Numbered from the stretch's first letter, positions 1-8,715 are shown. The stretch: 64,000 nucleotides of DNA from Gemmataceae bacterium (GCA_019748295.1 JAIEPT010000066.1:1-64000), one strand, 5' to 3'. Notes: generated by a model from the sequence alone, not told the origin. Made by a program: numbers and translations.

Positions 1-291
1 AATGCCCTACCAACACCTCCTTTTCGCATTCAAGAACGAGGAATCACGTGTAGAATGGGCAGTTGCACCCAAATGATGTGGATCGATTCGGATGTGGCGT
101 TCAACCCGGACGATATCGAGAGGCTGCGGGCGCATCAGCAGCCGTTCGTGTGCGGAATATATGCGAAGAAATCCAAGCCGGAGTTCGCGTCGCCTGCCGG
201 TCCGATTCATGCGAATGGCAACCGAAGTGCCAGATGTGAAGAAACGCGGTGTTCGGGAATAAAGGCGAGTCGCCGTAAGCCGTTCATGTGA
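1..291 (+). pseudogene. Glycosyltransferase-like fragment, 5' cut by window, 3' degenerate
   Basis: The frame is open from the first base and stops at 289-291. It contains WIDSDVAFNPDDIERL followed by QPFVCGIYAKK. This resembles the DxD-bearing segment of GT-A/Anp1-like glycosyltransferases, where an acidic metal-binding motif precedes a G-Y-x-KK strand. After roughly residue 65 nothing family-like follows, and neither alternative frame restores it, so the 3' part looks decayed or rearranged. Glycosyltransferases often border flagellin genes because flagellin is commonly glycosylated, and a flagellin gene follows here, but that link is only inference. The 5' part lies outside the window, so an intact short protein cannot be fully excluded. 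Confidence 0.45.
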
Positions 292-587
292 TGTTTTTCA
301 GGAACGATTCTGCTTTTGCGGTTCCCCCTGGGGTCGGGGTGGGAATGAAATGGGAATGGCGGACTCGGTGCAGAGGGGGCGCCTCTTCAGTCGATCCGCC
401 GGGTGGCGCGGTTTGGGACGGTTGTGCCGGTCGATGGGGATTTGTCGGATGCCGAGGGGGCGGGATGAACCTCGCGGGGCGGAAAGACGCAAGCCATCGC
501 GAAAGCCTTCGACTTTCTCTTTCGGAAATCGCAGGCGATTCCGGCTCGCCGCCTTGATCAACCACCGCATCTTAGGGGTACACGTCC
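292..587 (+). other. Flagellin upstream region and leader, no gene seen
   Basis: No convincing coding frame lies here. The stretch carries the weak sigma-54-like site and, at 523-543, a hairpin (CGGAAATCG / CGATTCCG, one bulged A, four-base loop) about 45 bases before the flagellin ATG. This hairpin could affect mRNA stability or translation. An AGGGG Shine-Dalgarno-like tract precedes the ATG. Confidence 0.4.
357..372 (+). promoter_or_regulatory. Possible sigma-54 promoter for flagellin
   Basis: TGGCGG-N5-GTGCA has the GG and GC doublets ten bases apart, as in the sigma-54 consensus TGGCAC-N5-TTGCA, but with three mismatches. It would give a leader of about 200 bases before the flagellin start. 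It is weaker than the candidate upstream of flgF. Confidence 0.35.
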
Positions 588-2009
588 ATGGGTCTGACCA
601 TCACGAACAATGTGGCGTCGCTGAACGCCCAGAACAACCTCAACCGCACCAACGGCACGCTGAGCAAATCGCTCGAACGGCTATCGTCGGGTCTGAAGAT
701 CAATCGCGGCGCCGACGGCCCTGCGGCCCTGGTCATCAGCGAACAGCAGCGAGCTCAGATCGCCGGTCTCCGCACTGCGATCGACAACACGTCTAAAGCC
801 GTTTCCATGGTGCAGACGACGGAAGGCGCGCTCAACGAAATCAACAGCCTGCTCGTCAAGGTCCGCTCGCTGGCCCTCGACTCGGCCAACAGCGGCGTCA
901 ACGACAGCAACGCTCTGGCCGCCAACCAGGCTGAAGTCGCCAACGCGCTGAGCACGATCGACCGCATCGCCGCCAACACGCAGTTCGGCCGCAAGAAAGT
1001 GCTCGACGGCTCCGCGGGCCTGACCGGCTCGACGGACGACGCCGACGTGACGTTCCTCAAGGCGGGCACGACGTCGCCGACGGGCAACTTCGCCGTCGCG
1101 GTGACGACGGCCGCACAGCGTGCGAACACGACCGCCGGCACCGCCCAATCAGGCGCCCTCGCCGCCGATGAGACGCTGACGGTCAACGGCGTGGCCATCA
1201 AGCTGACGGCCGGCCAAACGCAGGCTCAGGTCATCTCCACGATCAACACCTACACCGGCCAAACCGGCGTAAGCGCCGAAGTCGGCGCCGGCTCGGCAAC
1301 GCGTCTTCGCACGAACAACTACGGCTCCAACGCCAAGATCACCGTCCAATCCAACGTCGCAGCGGCTGCCACCTCGTCGGGCTTCGGCACCACTGCCGCC
1401 AGCGTCACGGGCGTGGACGTCGCGGGCACCCTCGGCGGTTTCGCGGCCACGGGCAACGGCAACGTGCTGACCGGTACCGCAGGTGCGGGCGCTTCGGGAA
1501 TTTCCGTCAGCTTCGCCCTTGCCGGCGGCTCCACGACCACCACGGTCACGGGCGCCCAGGGCAATGCGACGGTCATCGACAACTCGCTGACCTTCCAGAT
1601 CGGCGCCAACGCGAACCAGACCGTCAAGGTTGCCGTGGACAATGCCACGACCAGCGCTCTGGGTCTCAATGTTGCCGGCACCCAGTTCGCCAGCCTCAGC
1701 GAGATCGACGTCCAAAGCCAATCGGGCGCTCAAGACGCGATCAAGGTGATCGACCAGGCGATCAGCGACATCACCAACCTTCGCGGTCGGCTCGGCGCCG
1801 TCCAGCAGCAGACGCTGGAATCGAACGCCAACAACCTCCGCACGACTCTTGAAAACACGACCGCGGCCGAATCGGTCATCCGCGATACGGATTTCGCGGC
1901 CGAAACCGCCAACTTCTCCCGCAGCCAGGTGCTGATGCAAGTCGGCACGCAGGTCCTGCAGAACAGCAACCAGATCAACCAGCTCGTGCTCTCGCTGATG
2001 CGTGGTTAA
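588..2009 (+). CDS. fliC: Flagellin
   Basis: The product (473 aa) is the structural subunit of the flagellar filament, exported through the flagellar type III apparatus. The N-terminal D0/D1 domain is plain (about residues 1-140, GLTITNNVASLNAQNNLNR and the SSGLKIN-type motif). So is the C-terminal helical domain (about 380-473, ending LQNSNQINQLVLSLMRG). The middle is a Thr/Ala/Gly-rich variable domain of about 240 residues, as usual for the surface-exposed part. The gene stands alone with a terminator-like hairpin behind it, and fliD and fliS follow. A sigma-54-like site lies upstream. Length is normal for the family and both termini are intact. Confidence 0.97.
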   Translation: MGLTITNNVASLNAQNNLNRTNGTLSKSLERLSSGLKINRGADGPAALVISEQQRAQIAGLRTAIDNTSKAVSMVQTTEGALNEINSLLVKVRSLALDSANSGVNDSNALAANQAEVANALSTIDRIAANTQFGRKKVLDGSAGLTGSTDDADVTFLKAGTTSPTGNFAVAVTTAAQRANTTAGTAQSGALAADETLTVNGVAIKLTAGQTQAQVISTINTYTGQTGVSAEVGAGSATRLRTNNYGSNAKITVQSNVAAAATSSGFGTTAASVTGVDVAGTLGGFAATGNGNVLTGTAGAGASGISVSFALAGGSTTTTVTGAQGNATVIDNSLTFQIGANANQTVKVAVDNATTSALGLNVAGTQFASLSEIDVQSQSGAQDAIKVIDQAISDITNLRGRLGAVQQQTLESNANNLRTTLENTTAAESVIRDTDFAAETANFSRSQVLMQVGTQVLQNSNQINQLVLSLMRG

Positions 2010-2040
2010 TCGATAAGAGTCTTTGCTTCGCGATTTCCCG

Positions 2041-2078
2041 AAGGCGGCCCCGGACGACCTTCGTCCTGGGCCGCCCTT
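2041..2078 (+). terminator. Terminator-like hairpin after flagellin
   Basis: A long stem (AGGCGGCCC ... GGGCCGCC extended by GGACGA ... TCGTCC around a four-base loop) begins about 30 bases after the flagellin stop. A short T-containing tract follows but there is no long T-run, so termination may be partial or the hairpin may stabilise the 3' end. Confidence 0.6.
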
Positions 2079-2244
2079 CTGAACCGCGGCTTTTCGCCGT
2101 TCGCGTCGCACGGGATTTGACGGCTTTTCGGATGGATCCGTTTTCCAATCTTGGTTTCGCACGGCGCGGCGATGCGGCCCGCGCTGGATCATGGGGCCAG
2201 GGTGATATGCTCCTCTGGGGATCGTCGCTCCCGGGCCACATTTC

Positions 2245-4572
2245 ATGAGCAGCCTTTCATCCGCCAGCCTGAACGCCACCGCGACGAACATCTCCGTCGG
2301 CGGGCTCATCTCGGGGCTCAATACCGACAGCATCGTCACCGGCTTGCTTGCGATCGAGCAGCAGAAGCTGACGAAAATCGACACGGCCAAAGCCCGCGTT
2401 CAGTCGGTCCAGACTGCGTTCAAGGGCATCCAGGGCCGCTTGCTCGCGCTCCAGACGTCGCTGACGAATTTGAGCCGATCGCAAAACGGCGCGTTCGATG
2501 CGCGCTCCGCCAAATCCAGCGATGAAGCAATCGTGACCGCGGCGGCATCGGCTTCGGCGGCTACGGGCATTTATTCCTTTCGCGTCAATTCGCTGGCCCA
2601 GGCGCATCAGATCGCATCGCAGGGCTTCGATTCCGCCACGTCCGCGGTCACGCAGGGCACGCTGCAGATCAGCGTTGGCGATTCGCAAACCGCGACCATC
2701 ACCATCGATTCCAGCAATGCCACGGCTCAAGGCCTGGTCGATGCGATCAATGCCGCAGGACTCGATGCGTCGGCCGCGCTGGTCAACGACGGTTCGGCCG
2801 CACAGGGTTTCCGCATCCTGCTGACTGCAAAGAACCAGGGAACCGCGGGCAAGATTGCGATCGTCAACAACCTAGCGGCCTCCTCCGGCAGCGCGACGAA
2901 ACCAACATTCGACACGGCGAGCTTCAGCACCGCAATCAAGGGCGCCGGGTTTTCGGGCGCCTCGACGCCGACGGTTGCCGGCACATACACCGGAGCCAGC
3001 AACAACACGTTTTCCTTCGAAGTTCTCTCGGGCGGAACCGTTGGCACGGACAACGGCATTCAGCTCTCCTACAAGGACAAGACGGGAACGAAGACCGGCA
3101 CGATCACGCTGAACGCCGCCGACGTCGGCGTTGCCAAGACCGTGGTCGACGGCCTGCAGGTTCAGTTCGACTCCGGCTCGCTCGTTGCGGGGAATACGTT
3201 TCAAGTGAAGGCATTCGTACCCACCGTGCAGGCCGCGCAGGATGCGCAGGTAACGCTCGGTTCAGGCGACGGAGCGCTCACGGTCGCTAGTTCGAGCAAT
3301 GTGGTCAACAACGTCATCCCTGGCGTCACGCTCAATCTGCAGAATGCCGACCCGAACAAGGTCGTCGCCGTGACGCTGGCCAACGACACGGAGGCCGCGA
3401 AGAAAGCGGTCGAGTCGTTCGTCAACGCTTACAACGACGTGATCTCGTTCATCGACAGCCAAATCAGTTACGACTCGAAGACGCAAACCGGCGGCCCGTT
3501 GCTCGGCAACCGTGCCGCGATTTCGCTTCAAGATCAAGTGCGTTCCGTCGTTTCCAATGTGGTTGCCGGCGCGAATCCGCGCATGAATCGGCTTTCCGCT
3601 CTGGGCATCACGACGAACGACAAAGGCAGCCTAACGGTCAATCAGGCGAAACTCGCGGACGTCCTGGGGGGCAAAGTTACGGGCGTTTCGTTCGCCGACG
3701 TCAAACGGCTCTTCGCGCTCACGGCGAGCACCAGTGCGTCGCAAGTGCAGTTCGTTACCGCCAGCACCAAGACCAAGGCGACGGGAGCGGCGGTCCAGGT
3801 GCGTGTGACGCAGGCGGCCGAGTCCGGCGCGATCTCCGCGGGCAATGCCCTTGCGGCTTCCGTCGTGATCAATGGAACGAATGGCTCGCTGGGACTGACG
3901 CTCGATGGCCGCGCTTCGACGCTCACGCTCGCCCCTGGAACCTACTCGCGGAATGAGCTGGCCACGCTTCTGCAAGCCGCCATCGGCAGCAATGCGGATT
4001 ACCTGGGCCGCAAGGCGACGGTTTCGGTCAACGGCGACAAGTTGACCGTGGTTTCCAATAGCGTGGGTTCGACCTCCGGCGTCATCCTCACCGGGGGGTC
4101 GGCGGCAAGCGCGCTGGGATTCGCGGGGAACGAAGCGGATTCAGGCCAGGACGTCGCGGGTTGGTATGTGGCCGACGGCAACATCGAATCGGCAACCGGC
4201 TCGGGACAATTCCTCGTCGGCTCCGGCGGCAATGCGATCACCGCCGACTTGCAGGTGCGCATCGCCGCGACGACGGCTCAAATCGGCGCCGGTCTGGACG
4301 CGACCGTAACTCCCACTCGCGGCTTCGCCTCGCGGTTGGACCAGGTGCTGACGACGCTTTTCGACTCCGTCGATGGGCGGCTCAAAACGATTGAAGACGG
4401 CTTCGACGCATCGATCGCACAGCTCGACGCGCAGAAGGCGAAGCAGACGCAGATCATGCAGACGCGCCGCGACGCGCTGCTGAGGCAATTTCGAGCGATG
4501 GAAACCACGCTGGCGAAGCTGCAAGGCGCGACCGGTTTCCTCAATCAGCAATCGAATTCCAACAAGACTTAG
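2245..4572 (+). CDS. fliD: Flagellar filament cap protein FliD
   Basis: FliD (775 aa) caps the filament and assists flagellin polymerisation. The N-terminal FliD_N domain is recognisable (VGGLISGLNTDSIVTGLLAIE, then a coiled-coil ending near residue 85). The C-terminal FliD_C coiled coil is also clear (about 640-775, DGRLKTIEDGFDASIAQLDAQ and QFRAMETTLAKLQG). It is longer than enterobacterial FliD (about 470 aa) because the middle holds extra Ser/Thr/Gly-rich beta domains. It precedes fliS by 11 bases, the usual fliD-fliS pairing. The ATG at 2245 is the first start in frame after a stop-containing leader. Confidence 0.95.
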   Translation: MSSLSSASLNATATNISVGGLISGLNTDSIVTGLLAIEQQKLTKIDTAKARVQSVQTAFKGIQGRLLALQTSLTNLSRSQNGAFDARSAKSSDEAIVTAAASASAATGIYSFRVNSLAQAHQIASQGFDSATSAVTQGTLQISVGDSQTATITIDSSNATAQGLVDAINAAGLDASAALVNDGSAAQGFRILLTAKNQGTAGKIAIVNNLAASSGSATKPTFDTASFSTAIKGAGFSGASTPTVAGTYTGASNNTFSFEVLSGGTVGTDNGIQLSYKDKTGTKTGTITLNAADVGVAKTVVDGLQVQFDSGSLVAGNTFQVKAFVPTVQAAQDAQVTLGSGDGALTVASSSNVVNNVIPGVTLNLQNADPNKVVAVTLANDTEAAKKAVESFVNAYNDVISFIDSQISYDSKTQTGGPLLGNRAAISLQDQVRSVVSNVVAGANPRMNRLSALGITTNDKGSLTVNQAKLADVLGGKVTGVSFADVKRLFALTASTSASQVQFVTASTKTKATGAAVQVRVTQAAESGAISAGNALAASVVINGTNGSLGLTLDGRASTLTLAPGTYSRNELATLLQAAIGSNADYLGRKATVSVNGDKLTVVSNSVGSTSGVILTGGSAASALGFAGNEADSGQDVAGWYVADGNIESATGSGQFLVGSGGNAITADLQVRIAATTAQIGAGLDATVTPTRGFASRLDQVLTTLFDSVDGRLKTIEDGFDASIAQLDAQKAKQTQIMQTRRDALLRQFRAMETTLAKLQGATGFLNQQSNSNKT

Positions 4573-4583
4573 CGGAGTGCGAC

Positions 4584-4997
4584 ATGACCGGCGTGCAAGC
4601 CTACCGAAGGCAATCCGCTCCCGCGTGGACCCGAATCGATGCAATTCTTTTTCTTTATCGACGTGCCGACGAAAACCTCGATCGCGCCGAGTCGCTGTTG
4701 GCTGCCGGGGATGCAGCCGCCGCCGGCCCGCTGCTGATCGAAACGCAGACGATCGTCACTGCATTCGCTTCCGGGCTCGACATGGCCGAAGCGAGTTCGG
4801 TGCAACTCTTGAAGCTGTACGAATACGTCGGACACCAACTCGCTCAGGCGACCGTAGCCGCCCTGCGCGAAGCCCGCAAAACCATGAAGACGCTCGCGGC
4901 AGGCTTCGAAGACGTGCAAGACCGGGCGCGCCAAATGGAACGCACGGGCGAACTGCCGCCGTTCAGCGAATCGTCGGCGATTACCGCAACGGCCTAG
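4584..4997 (+). CDS. fliS: Flagellar export chaperone FliS
   Basis: This is a 137-residue all-helical FliS-type protein that would bind the C-terminal helices of flagellin and prevent early polymerisation. The N-terminal QAYRR segment and the pattern ILFLYRRADENLDRAESLL correspond to the family's YQKYK and LI.LLYDGAL..L..A positions. The sequence is divergent, and position directly behind fliD supports the call. Its TAG stop (4995-4997) overlaps by two bases the stop of the small convergent gene on the other strand. Confidence 0.85.
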   Translation: MTGVQAYRRQSAPAWTRIDAILFLYRRADENLDRAESLLAAGDAAAAGPLLIETQTIVTAFASGLDMAEASSVQLLKLYEYVGHQLAQATVAALREARKTMKTLAAGFEDVQDRARQMERTGELPPFSESSAITATA

Positions 4998-5328
4998 TAT
5001 GAAGATTCGCGGGACTTGCTGATGGCAAGACGAGCTTTGGCTTGAATGATGTCGATCAGCGATCCCACGCGCACGTATTTTTTTCAAGCAGCAACCGTTC
5101 CTCGGCTGTGATCGACCCTTTAGCGTTTTTGCCGAGAAGCCTTTCAAGTCGCTTTGTTGCTTGCGGAGAAAAGCGAATGGCAAGAAGCGCGCGTGCGGCT
5201 GATTCGTCCATGAATTCATCCAGTGGAAGCTCTACTTCCTGAAGGATGTCCAAATCAGATTCCGCATGCAGATGCCAAGTCCCAAGTTCAGCAAAAACCG
5301 GCCGACTCCACTGTGCGGAGAAAAGCAA
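4994..5328 (-). pseudogene. Small planctomycete-type conserved protein, frameshifted
   Basis: On the minus strand a TTG-initiated frame gives a 90-residue protein that stops just after KGSITAEERLLLEK. Supplying one extra A in the seven-A run (+ strand 5078-5084) continues it as KYVRVGSLIDIIQAKARLAIS and a stop at 4994-4996. The joined product has the layout of a widespread planctomycete family of unknown function: an 'arala..fs....rl..L..k...G.ltpeE..eL..y.rvg.lL..lqakAR..l' pattern. Sequencing error, true pseudogene, or slippage on the A-run are all possible. It is antisense to the flagellar genes it interrupts. The start is uncertain. Confidence 0.6.
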
Positions 5329-5438
5329 GAAAAGAGTTCCGCTTTGAGGAAGATATTTCCAGGGTCTGCACAGCCGCGTACGCGCCCCAAGTAACCTAAT
5401 AGGAAGCGAGGCATTGAGTTGGCTTCACATGCATCACT

Positions 5439-5454
5439 CGGCACACCGCTTGCC
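5439..5454 (+). promoter_or_regulatory. Sigma-54 promoter candidate for the flgF-flgL operon
   Basis: CGGCAC-ACCGC-TTGCC matches the sigma-54 -24/-12 consensus (TGGCAC-N5-TTGCA) at nine of eleven defined positions with correct spacing. It predicts transcription starting near 5466 and a leader of about 50 bases before flgF. Sigma-54 control of hook and rod genes is known in many bacteria. Confidence 0.6.
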
Positions 5455-5516
5455 TAACGGAACCTGCTGTCGCGCCAGGAAGGCTGCGGCTCTCGCCACT
5501 GCAAGGAAGCTCAGGC

Positions 5517-6230
5517 ATGATCAATGGCCTGTATCACTCCGCGTCCGCGCTGCAAGCGGCGCAGACGAATCACGAAGTCATCTCCGAAAACATCGCCCAC
5601 GCAACCACGCCGGGCTATCGTCGCCAGGGACTCGTTTTTCAAGTCACGGGGGACGACGTTCCCAATGCCGGTCCCGCGGCCGGGGGCGTGCGGTCCGATC
5701 GCCAGTTCATGCACTTCGATACCGGTCCGATTCAGCAGACGGGCAATCCCTACGACTTGGCACTCGCGGGCAATGCTTTCTTCGCGATCCAGGGTCCGCA
5801 AGGGACGATCTACACCCGCAGCGGAGCCATGAAATTGGGCCCGCAGGGGCAGCTGCAGAACCACGCCGGGATGCCGGTCCTTACCAACAATGGCCCGGTC
5901 AGCATTCCCGAAAAGACAAGCCGCGTCGAAATCTCCGCGGATGGAACGATCTTCGCCGACGGCGCCTCGCTCGGCAAACTGCGAGTGGTTTCGTTTCCGA
6001 ATCCCGAGGGCATCCGACGAGTTGGGCCGACGCTTTACGACAATCCCAACGCTCAGGACGCCGAACCGAACTCGTATCGGGTGGAGCAGGGATACCGCGA
6101 AGGATCCAACGTGCAGGTCGTGCAAGAGATGGTCACGATGATGCTCGGCATGCGGCACTACGAAGCTTCGGAGCGGGCGATGCGCATGCTGTCGGAGTCG
6201 ATCGGGCTGAACACCAAACCGAAGCTGTAG
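5517..6230 (+). CDS. flgF: Flagellar basal-body rod protein, FlgF-like
   Basis: This is a 237-residue rod protein of the FlgF/FlgG family (flagellar proximal/distal rod). The N-terminal rod motif SASALQAAQTNHEVISENIA and the C-terminal helix SNVQVVQEMVTMMLGMRHYEA are both present. The shorter length and non-canonical N-terminal motif compared with the next gene make this the FlgF-type copy and the next one FlgG. It starts the long flg operon, with AAGGAAG upstream of the ATG and the sigma-54-like promoter about 65 bases further up. Confidence 0.88.
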   Translation: MINGLYHSASALQAAQTNHEVISENIAHATTPGYRRQGLVFQVTGDDVPNAGPAAGGVRSDRQFMHFDTGPIQQTGNPYDLALAGNAFFAIQGPQGTIYTRSGAMKLGPQGQLQNHAGMPVLTNNGPVSIPEKTSRVEISADGTIFADGASLGKLRVVSFPNPEGIRRVGPTLYDNPNAQDAEPNSYRVEQGYREGSNVQVVQEMVTMMLGMRHYEASERAMRMLSESIGLNTKPKL

Positions 6231-6258
6231 GCGAACATCGAAACTGAAGGATGGTCTC

Positions 6259-7050
6259 ATGATTCGCGCGTTTCACACGAGTGCCACCGGCATGTCCGCG
6301 CAGCAGACCGTGCTCGACAACACGGCCAACAACTTGGCGAACGTGAACACCACGGGCTTCAAGCGAAGCCACGTGGACTTCCAGGATTTGATCTACACGA
6401 CGGTGCGCCAGCCCGGCGGCCAGGCCGCTCAGGGGCAGCAACTCCCGACGGGTTTGCAGATCGGCAACGGCGTTCGCATCGCGGGGAACACTCGGCTATT
6501 CACGACGGGCGCCCTCGAGATGACCGGCAACAGCCTCGATATCGGCATTGAAGGGGGCGGATTCTTCAAAGTGTCGGTGCCGGGGGGAACCTTCCGCTAC
6601 ACGCGCGACGGGGCCTTTCGTCTCAATGCCAACGGCGAACTGGTTACCTCGGACGGCTACTTCTTGGAGCCGCGCCTCACGTTGCCTCAAGATGCGACCG
6701 CAGTGACCATCGGCACCGATGGAACCATCTCGGTCGTGACGGCGAGCGCTCCGAACACGACGACGACGGCGGGCACGCTTCGACTCACGCGATTCGCGAA
6801 TCCCGCCGGCCTCAGCGCCGAGGGGCGTAACTTGTTCGCCGAGACGCCCGCCTCGGGCACGCCCATCGAAGTCACGCCGGGGCTGGAAGGCGCCGGCAGC
6901 TTGCGCGGCGGATTTCTCGAGCGGTCGAATGTCGAAGTCGTGCAGGAAATGGTGAACCTGATCCAGGCCCAACGGGCGTATGAGTTCAACACCAAGGCCG
7001 TTCGCGTGGCGGATGAGATGCTCTCCTCGACCAATGATCTGGTGCGGTGA
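6259..7050 (+). CDS. flgG: Flagellar distal rod protein FlgG
   Basis: The 263-residue product matches canonical FlgG. The N-terminus reads FHTSATGMSAQQTVLDNTANNLANVNTTGFK, containing the family rod signature. The 'DLIYTTVRQPG' segment that is characteristic of FlgG follows, and the C-terminus SNVEVVQEMVNLIQAQRAYE is typical. It forms the distal rod, the drive shaft through the L and P rings encoded downstream. It is separated from flgF by 28 bases and from flgA by 3 bases, so the three are clearly co-transcribed. Confidence 0.96.
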   Translation: MIRAFHTSATGMSAQQTVLDNTANNLANVNTTGFKRSHVDFQDLIYTTVRQPGGQAAQGQQLPTGLQIGNGVRIAGNTRLFTTGALEMTGNSLDIGIEGGGFFKVSVPGGTFRYTRDGAFRLNANGELVTSDGYFLEPRLTLPQDATAVTIGTDGTISVVTASAPNTTTTAGTLRLTRFANPAGLSAEGRNLFAETPASGTPIEVTPGLEGAGSLRGGFLERSNVEVVQEMVNLIQAQRAYEFNTKAVRVADEMLSSTNDLVR

Positions 7051-7053
7051 TCC

Positions 7054-7947
7054 ATGCGTGGATGGTTCGCGATCTTTGCCGCTGCCTGTTTCGCGTTGCC
7101 GGCATTTGCTCAGGAGCCGGGGCTTTTCCCGCTGCGCGATTTCGTCACCGTCGAATTGCTGCCGGCCGCGGAAGTGGAAGGGCCGTCGGTGCGCCTTGCC
7201 GACGTCGCTCGGTTTTCGGGCGGGGCGGATCGCGAGCGCGATCGGCTCATGCGCCTCGACGTCGATGAAGTTGACGCCAAGTCTTCGTCCATCGTCATCA
7301 CGCGGTCCCAAGTCGAGTTGAGGCTGCGGCTGTCGGGCATGAGCGGCAACAGCTTCCGGGTGACCGGGGCACCTAGGACGCGAGTGACTTCGATTCGTCC
7401 GGAGTTAAGCGAGCAAGCCTTCATTCGCGCCGCCGCCTTTGCGCTGGCCGACCGGCTCAATACGACGCCGGATCGATTGAGCCTCCGCCTGGCCTCGCGA
7501 TTCGCTCGACCCTATTGGACGCCCCAGGCAGGGGAACAGGTTCGATTGGAAGGGCGTGTTGTCTCGCTTGTCTCCGCGAATCAAGCCACGAAAGTAGAAG
7601 TCGATGTGCTGGAGAATGGGCGGGTTCGGGAAACGGTATCGCTTTACGTGGAAATGTCGATCGCGCCGGCTGGCGGGGTGGTCAGCAAGGAATCGTCCCC
7701 GTTTTCGGATTCAGGCGTGCGGAAGCCGGGTCCGCCTCTTTCCGCCGCGGCTCCGGGGACGATGCCAGTGAAGATGCGGGATCGGGTGCGCCTGATCATT
7801 CGCATCGGCCCCGTGCTGGTTCAGGCCGTCGGCGAAGCGGAGCAGGATGCGGGGCCGGGCCAAATGGTCCGTGCCCGCAATGTCGATAGCGGGAAATCCG
7901 TTTATGGCCGGCTGGTGGATACCGGGGTCGTGGAGGTAGGCAACTAA
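7054..7947 (+). CDS. flgA: Flagellar P-ring assembly chaperone FlgA
   Basis: FlgA (297 aa) is a periplasmic chaperone for P-ring (FlgI) assembly. A signal peptide (WFAIFAAACFALPAFA, cleavage near residue 20) is followed by two N-terminal beta domains. A C-terminal SAF-like domain (about 235-297) shows 'VQAVGEAEQDAGPGQMVRAR' and ends in 'VYGRLVDTGVVEV', the FlgA C-terminal pattern. It is longer than enterobacterial FlgA (about 219 aa). It lies 3 bases after flgG and just before flgH and flgI, the ring genes it would serve. Confidence 0.87.
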   Translation: MRGWFAIFAAACFALPAFAQEPGLFPLRDFVTVELLPAAEVEGPSVRLADVARFSGGADRERDRLMRLDVDEVDAKSSSIVITRSQVELRLRLSGMSGNSFRVTGAPRTRVTSIRPELSEQAFIRAAAFALADRLNTTPDRLSLRLASRFARPYWTPQAGEQVRLEGRVVSLVSANQATKVEVDVLENGRVRETVSLYVEMSIAPAGGVVSKESSPFSDSGVRKPGPPLSAAAPGTMPVKMRDRVRLIIRIGPVLVQAVGEAEQDAGPGQMVRARNVDSGKSVYGRLVDTGVVEVGN

Positions 7948-7970
7948 GACTTGCTTCTCGGGAGACACGG

Positions 7971-8594
7971 ATGTCGCGCCTTGCTTTGTACCTTTCGTTC
8001 GCGGCCGTCGTGTTTCCGGTCCCCGCCATTCGCGCGGATTCGATTTGGGACCGTCGCGATCCCTACATCGCCAACATGCTGGAAGACTACCGGGCGCGTC
8101 GGCCGGGAGATCTGCTTACCCTTGTCGTGAGCGAAAACACCAACTTCGCGGGGCTGGAAAAGCGGAACATGAACAAGGAAACGAAGACGAACGCACTGCT
8201 CGCCGCCAACGGGACGGCAACGGGGAATTCCGGCCTCACCCGCTCCTTCACCAACAGCCTCGCGGGCACCGCGAATTCCGGACGCAAATTCGACGGCAAC
8301 TCGAACAGCACGATCGACCGCAAATTCACGGACACCATGACGGTGATGGTGATGGGCGTGATGCCGAACGGCAACCTCGTCATCGAAGGGGTTCGCCAGC
8401 GCGTCGTCGGACGCGAATTGCGGACGCTGCGCATTCAGGGCATCGTGCGTCCCGCGGACATTGGCGCCTTCAACACGGTGCAATCGCAATCCGTCGGCAA
8501 TTTTCGCGTCAGCTACGAGGGGGACGGGCCGGACTCCAACTTCACGAATCAGGGTTGGGGCGGACGAATCATGAACTACGTCTGGCCGTTTTGA
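7971..8594 (+). CDS. flgH: Flagellar L-ring protein FlgH, without a lipobox cysteine
   Basis: FlgH (207 aa) builds the outer-membrane L ring around the rod. Family hallmarks are present: 'RRPGDLLTLVVSENTNFA' and 'DTMTVMVMGVMPNGNLVIEG', followed by the 'V.GRELRTLRIQGIVRPADI' block and terminal 'GWGGRIMNYVWPF'. A cleavable signal peptide covers about residues 1-22 (ending AIRADS), but there is no cysteine near the cleavage site. Classical FlgH is a lipoprotein anchored through such a cysteine. GGGAG precedes the ATG. Confidence 0.94.
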   Translation: MSRLALYLSFAAVVFPVPAIRADSIWDRRDPYIANMLEDYRARRPGDLLTLVVSENTNFAGLEKRNMNKETKTNALLAANGTATGNSGLTRSFTNSLAGTANSGRKFDGNSNSTIDRKFTDTMTVMVMGVMPNGNLVIEGVRQRVVGRELRTLRIQGIVRPADIGAFNTVQSQSVGNFRVSYEGDGPDSNFTNQGWGGRIMNYVWPF

Positions 8595-8600
8595 ACCAGT

Positions 8601-8660
8601 CTTCCGCTGGCGGCTTAGCGAGATCAGGGCTTTCTCCCAGCGCGAAGCCGCAAGCGGAGG
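8601..8660. repeat. Inverted repeat pair, family F (flgH-flgI gap)
   Basis: Arms at 8601-8620 and 8641-8660 are imperfect inverted copies of a unit containing CCGCTTGCGG and CGGCTTAGCG. A near-identical pair lies at 48943-49002 behind the fasciclin gene. Confidence 0.8.
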
Positions 8661-8715
8661 ACCCGGGTTTCAAAGCAACGTCTTAGCGTTCCGGATCGCG
8701 GCCGAGGACTTGAAC

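Noticed and set aside
481-545. GACGCAAGCC in the flagellin leader, reminiscent of a c-di-GMP-I riboswitch
   Set aside because: The other conserved parts (GGCAAACC, the GGUAGGUAGCGGGG receptor) are not present in order, and the paired regions do not form the required helices.
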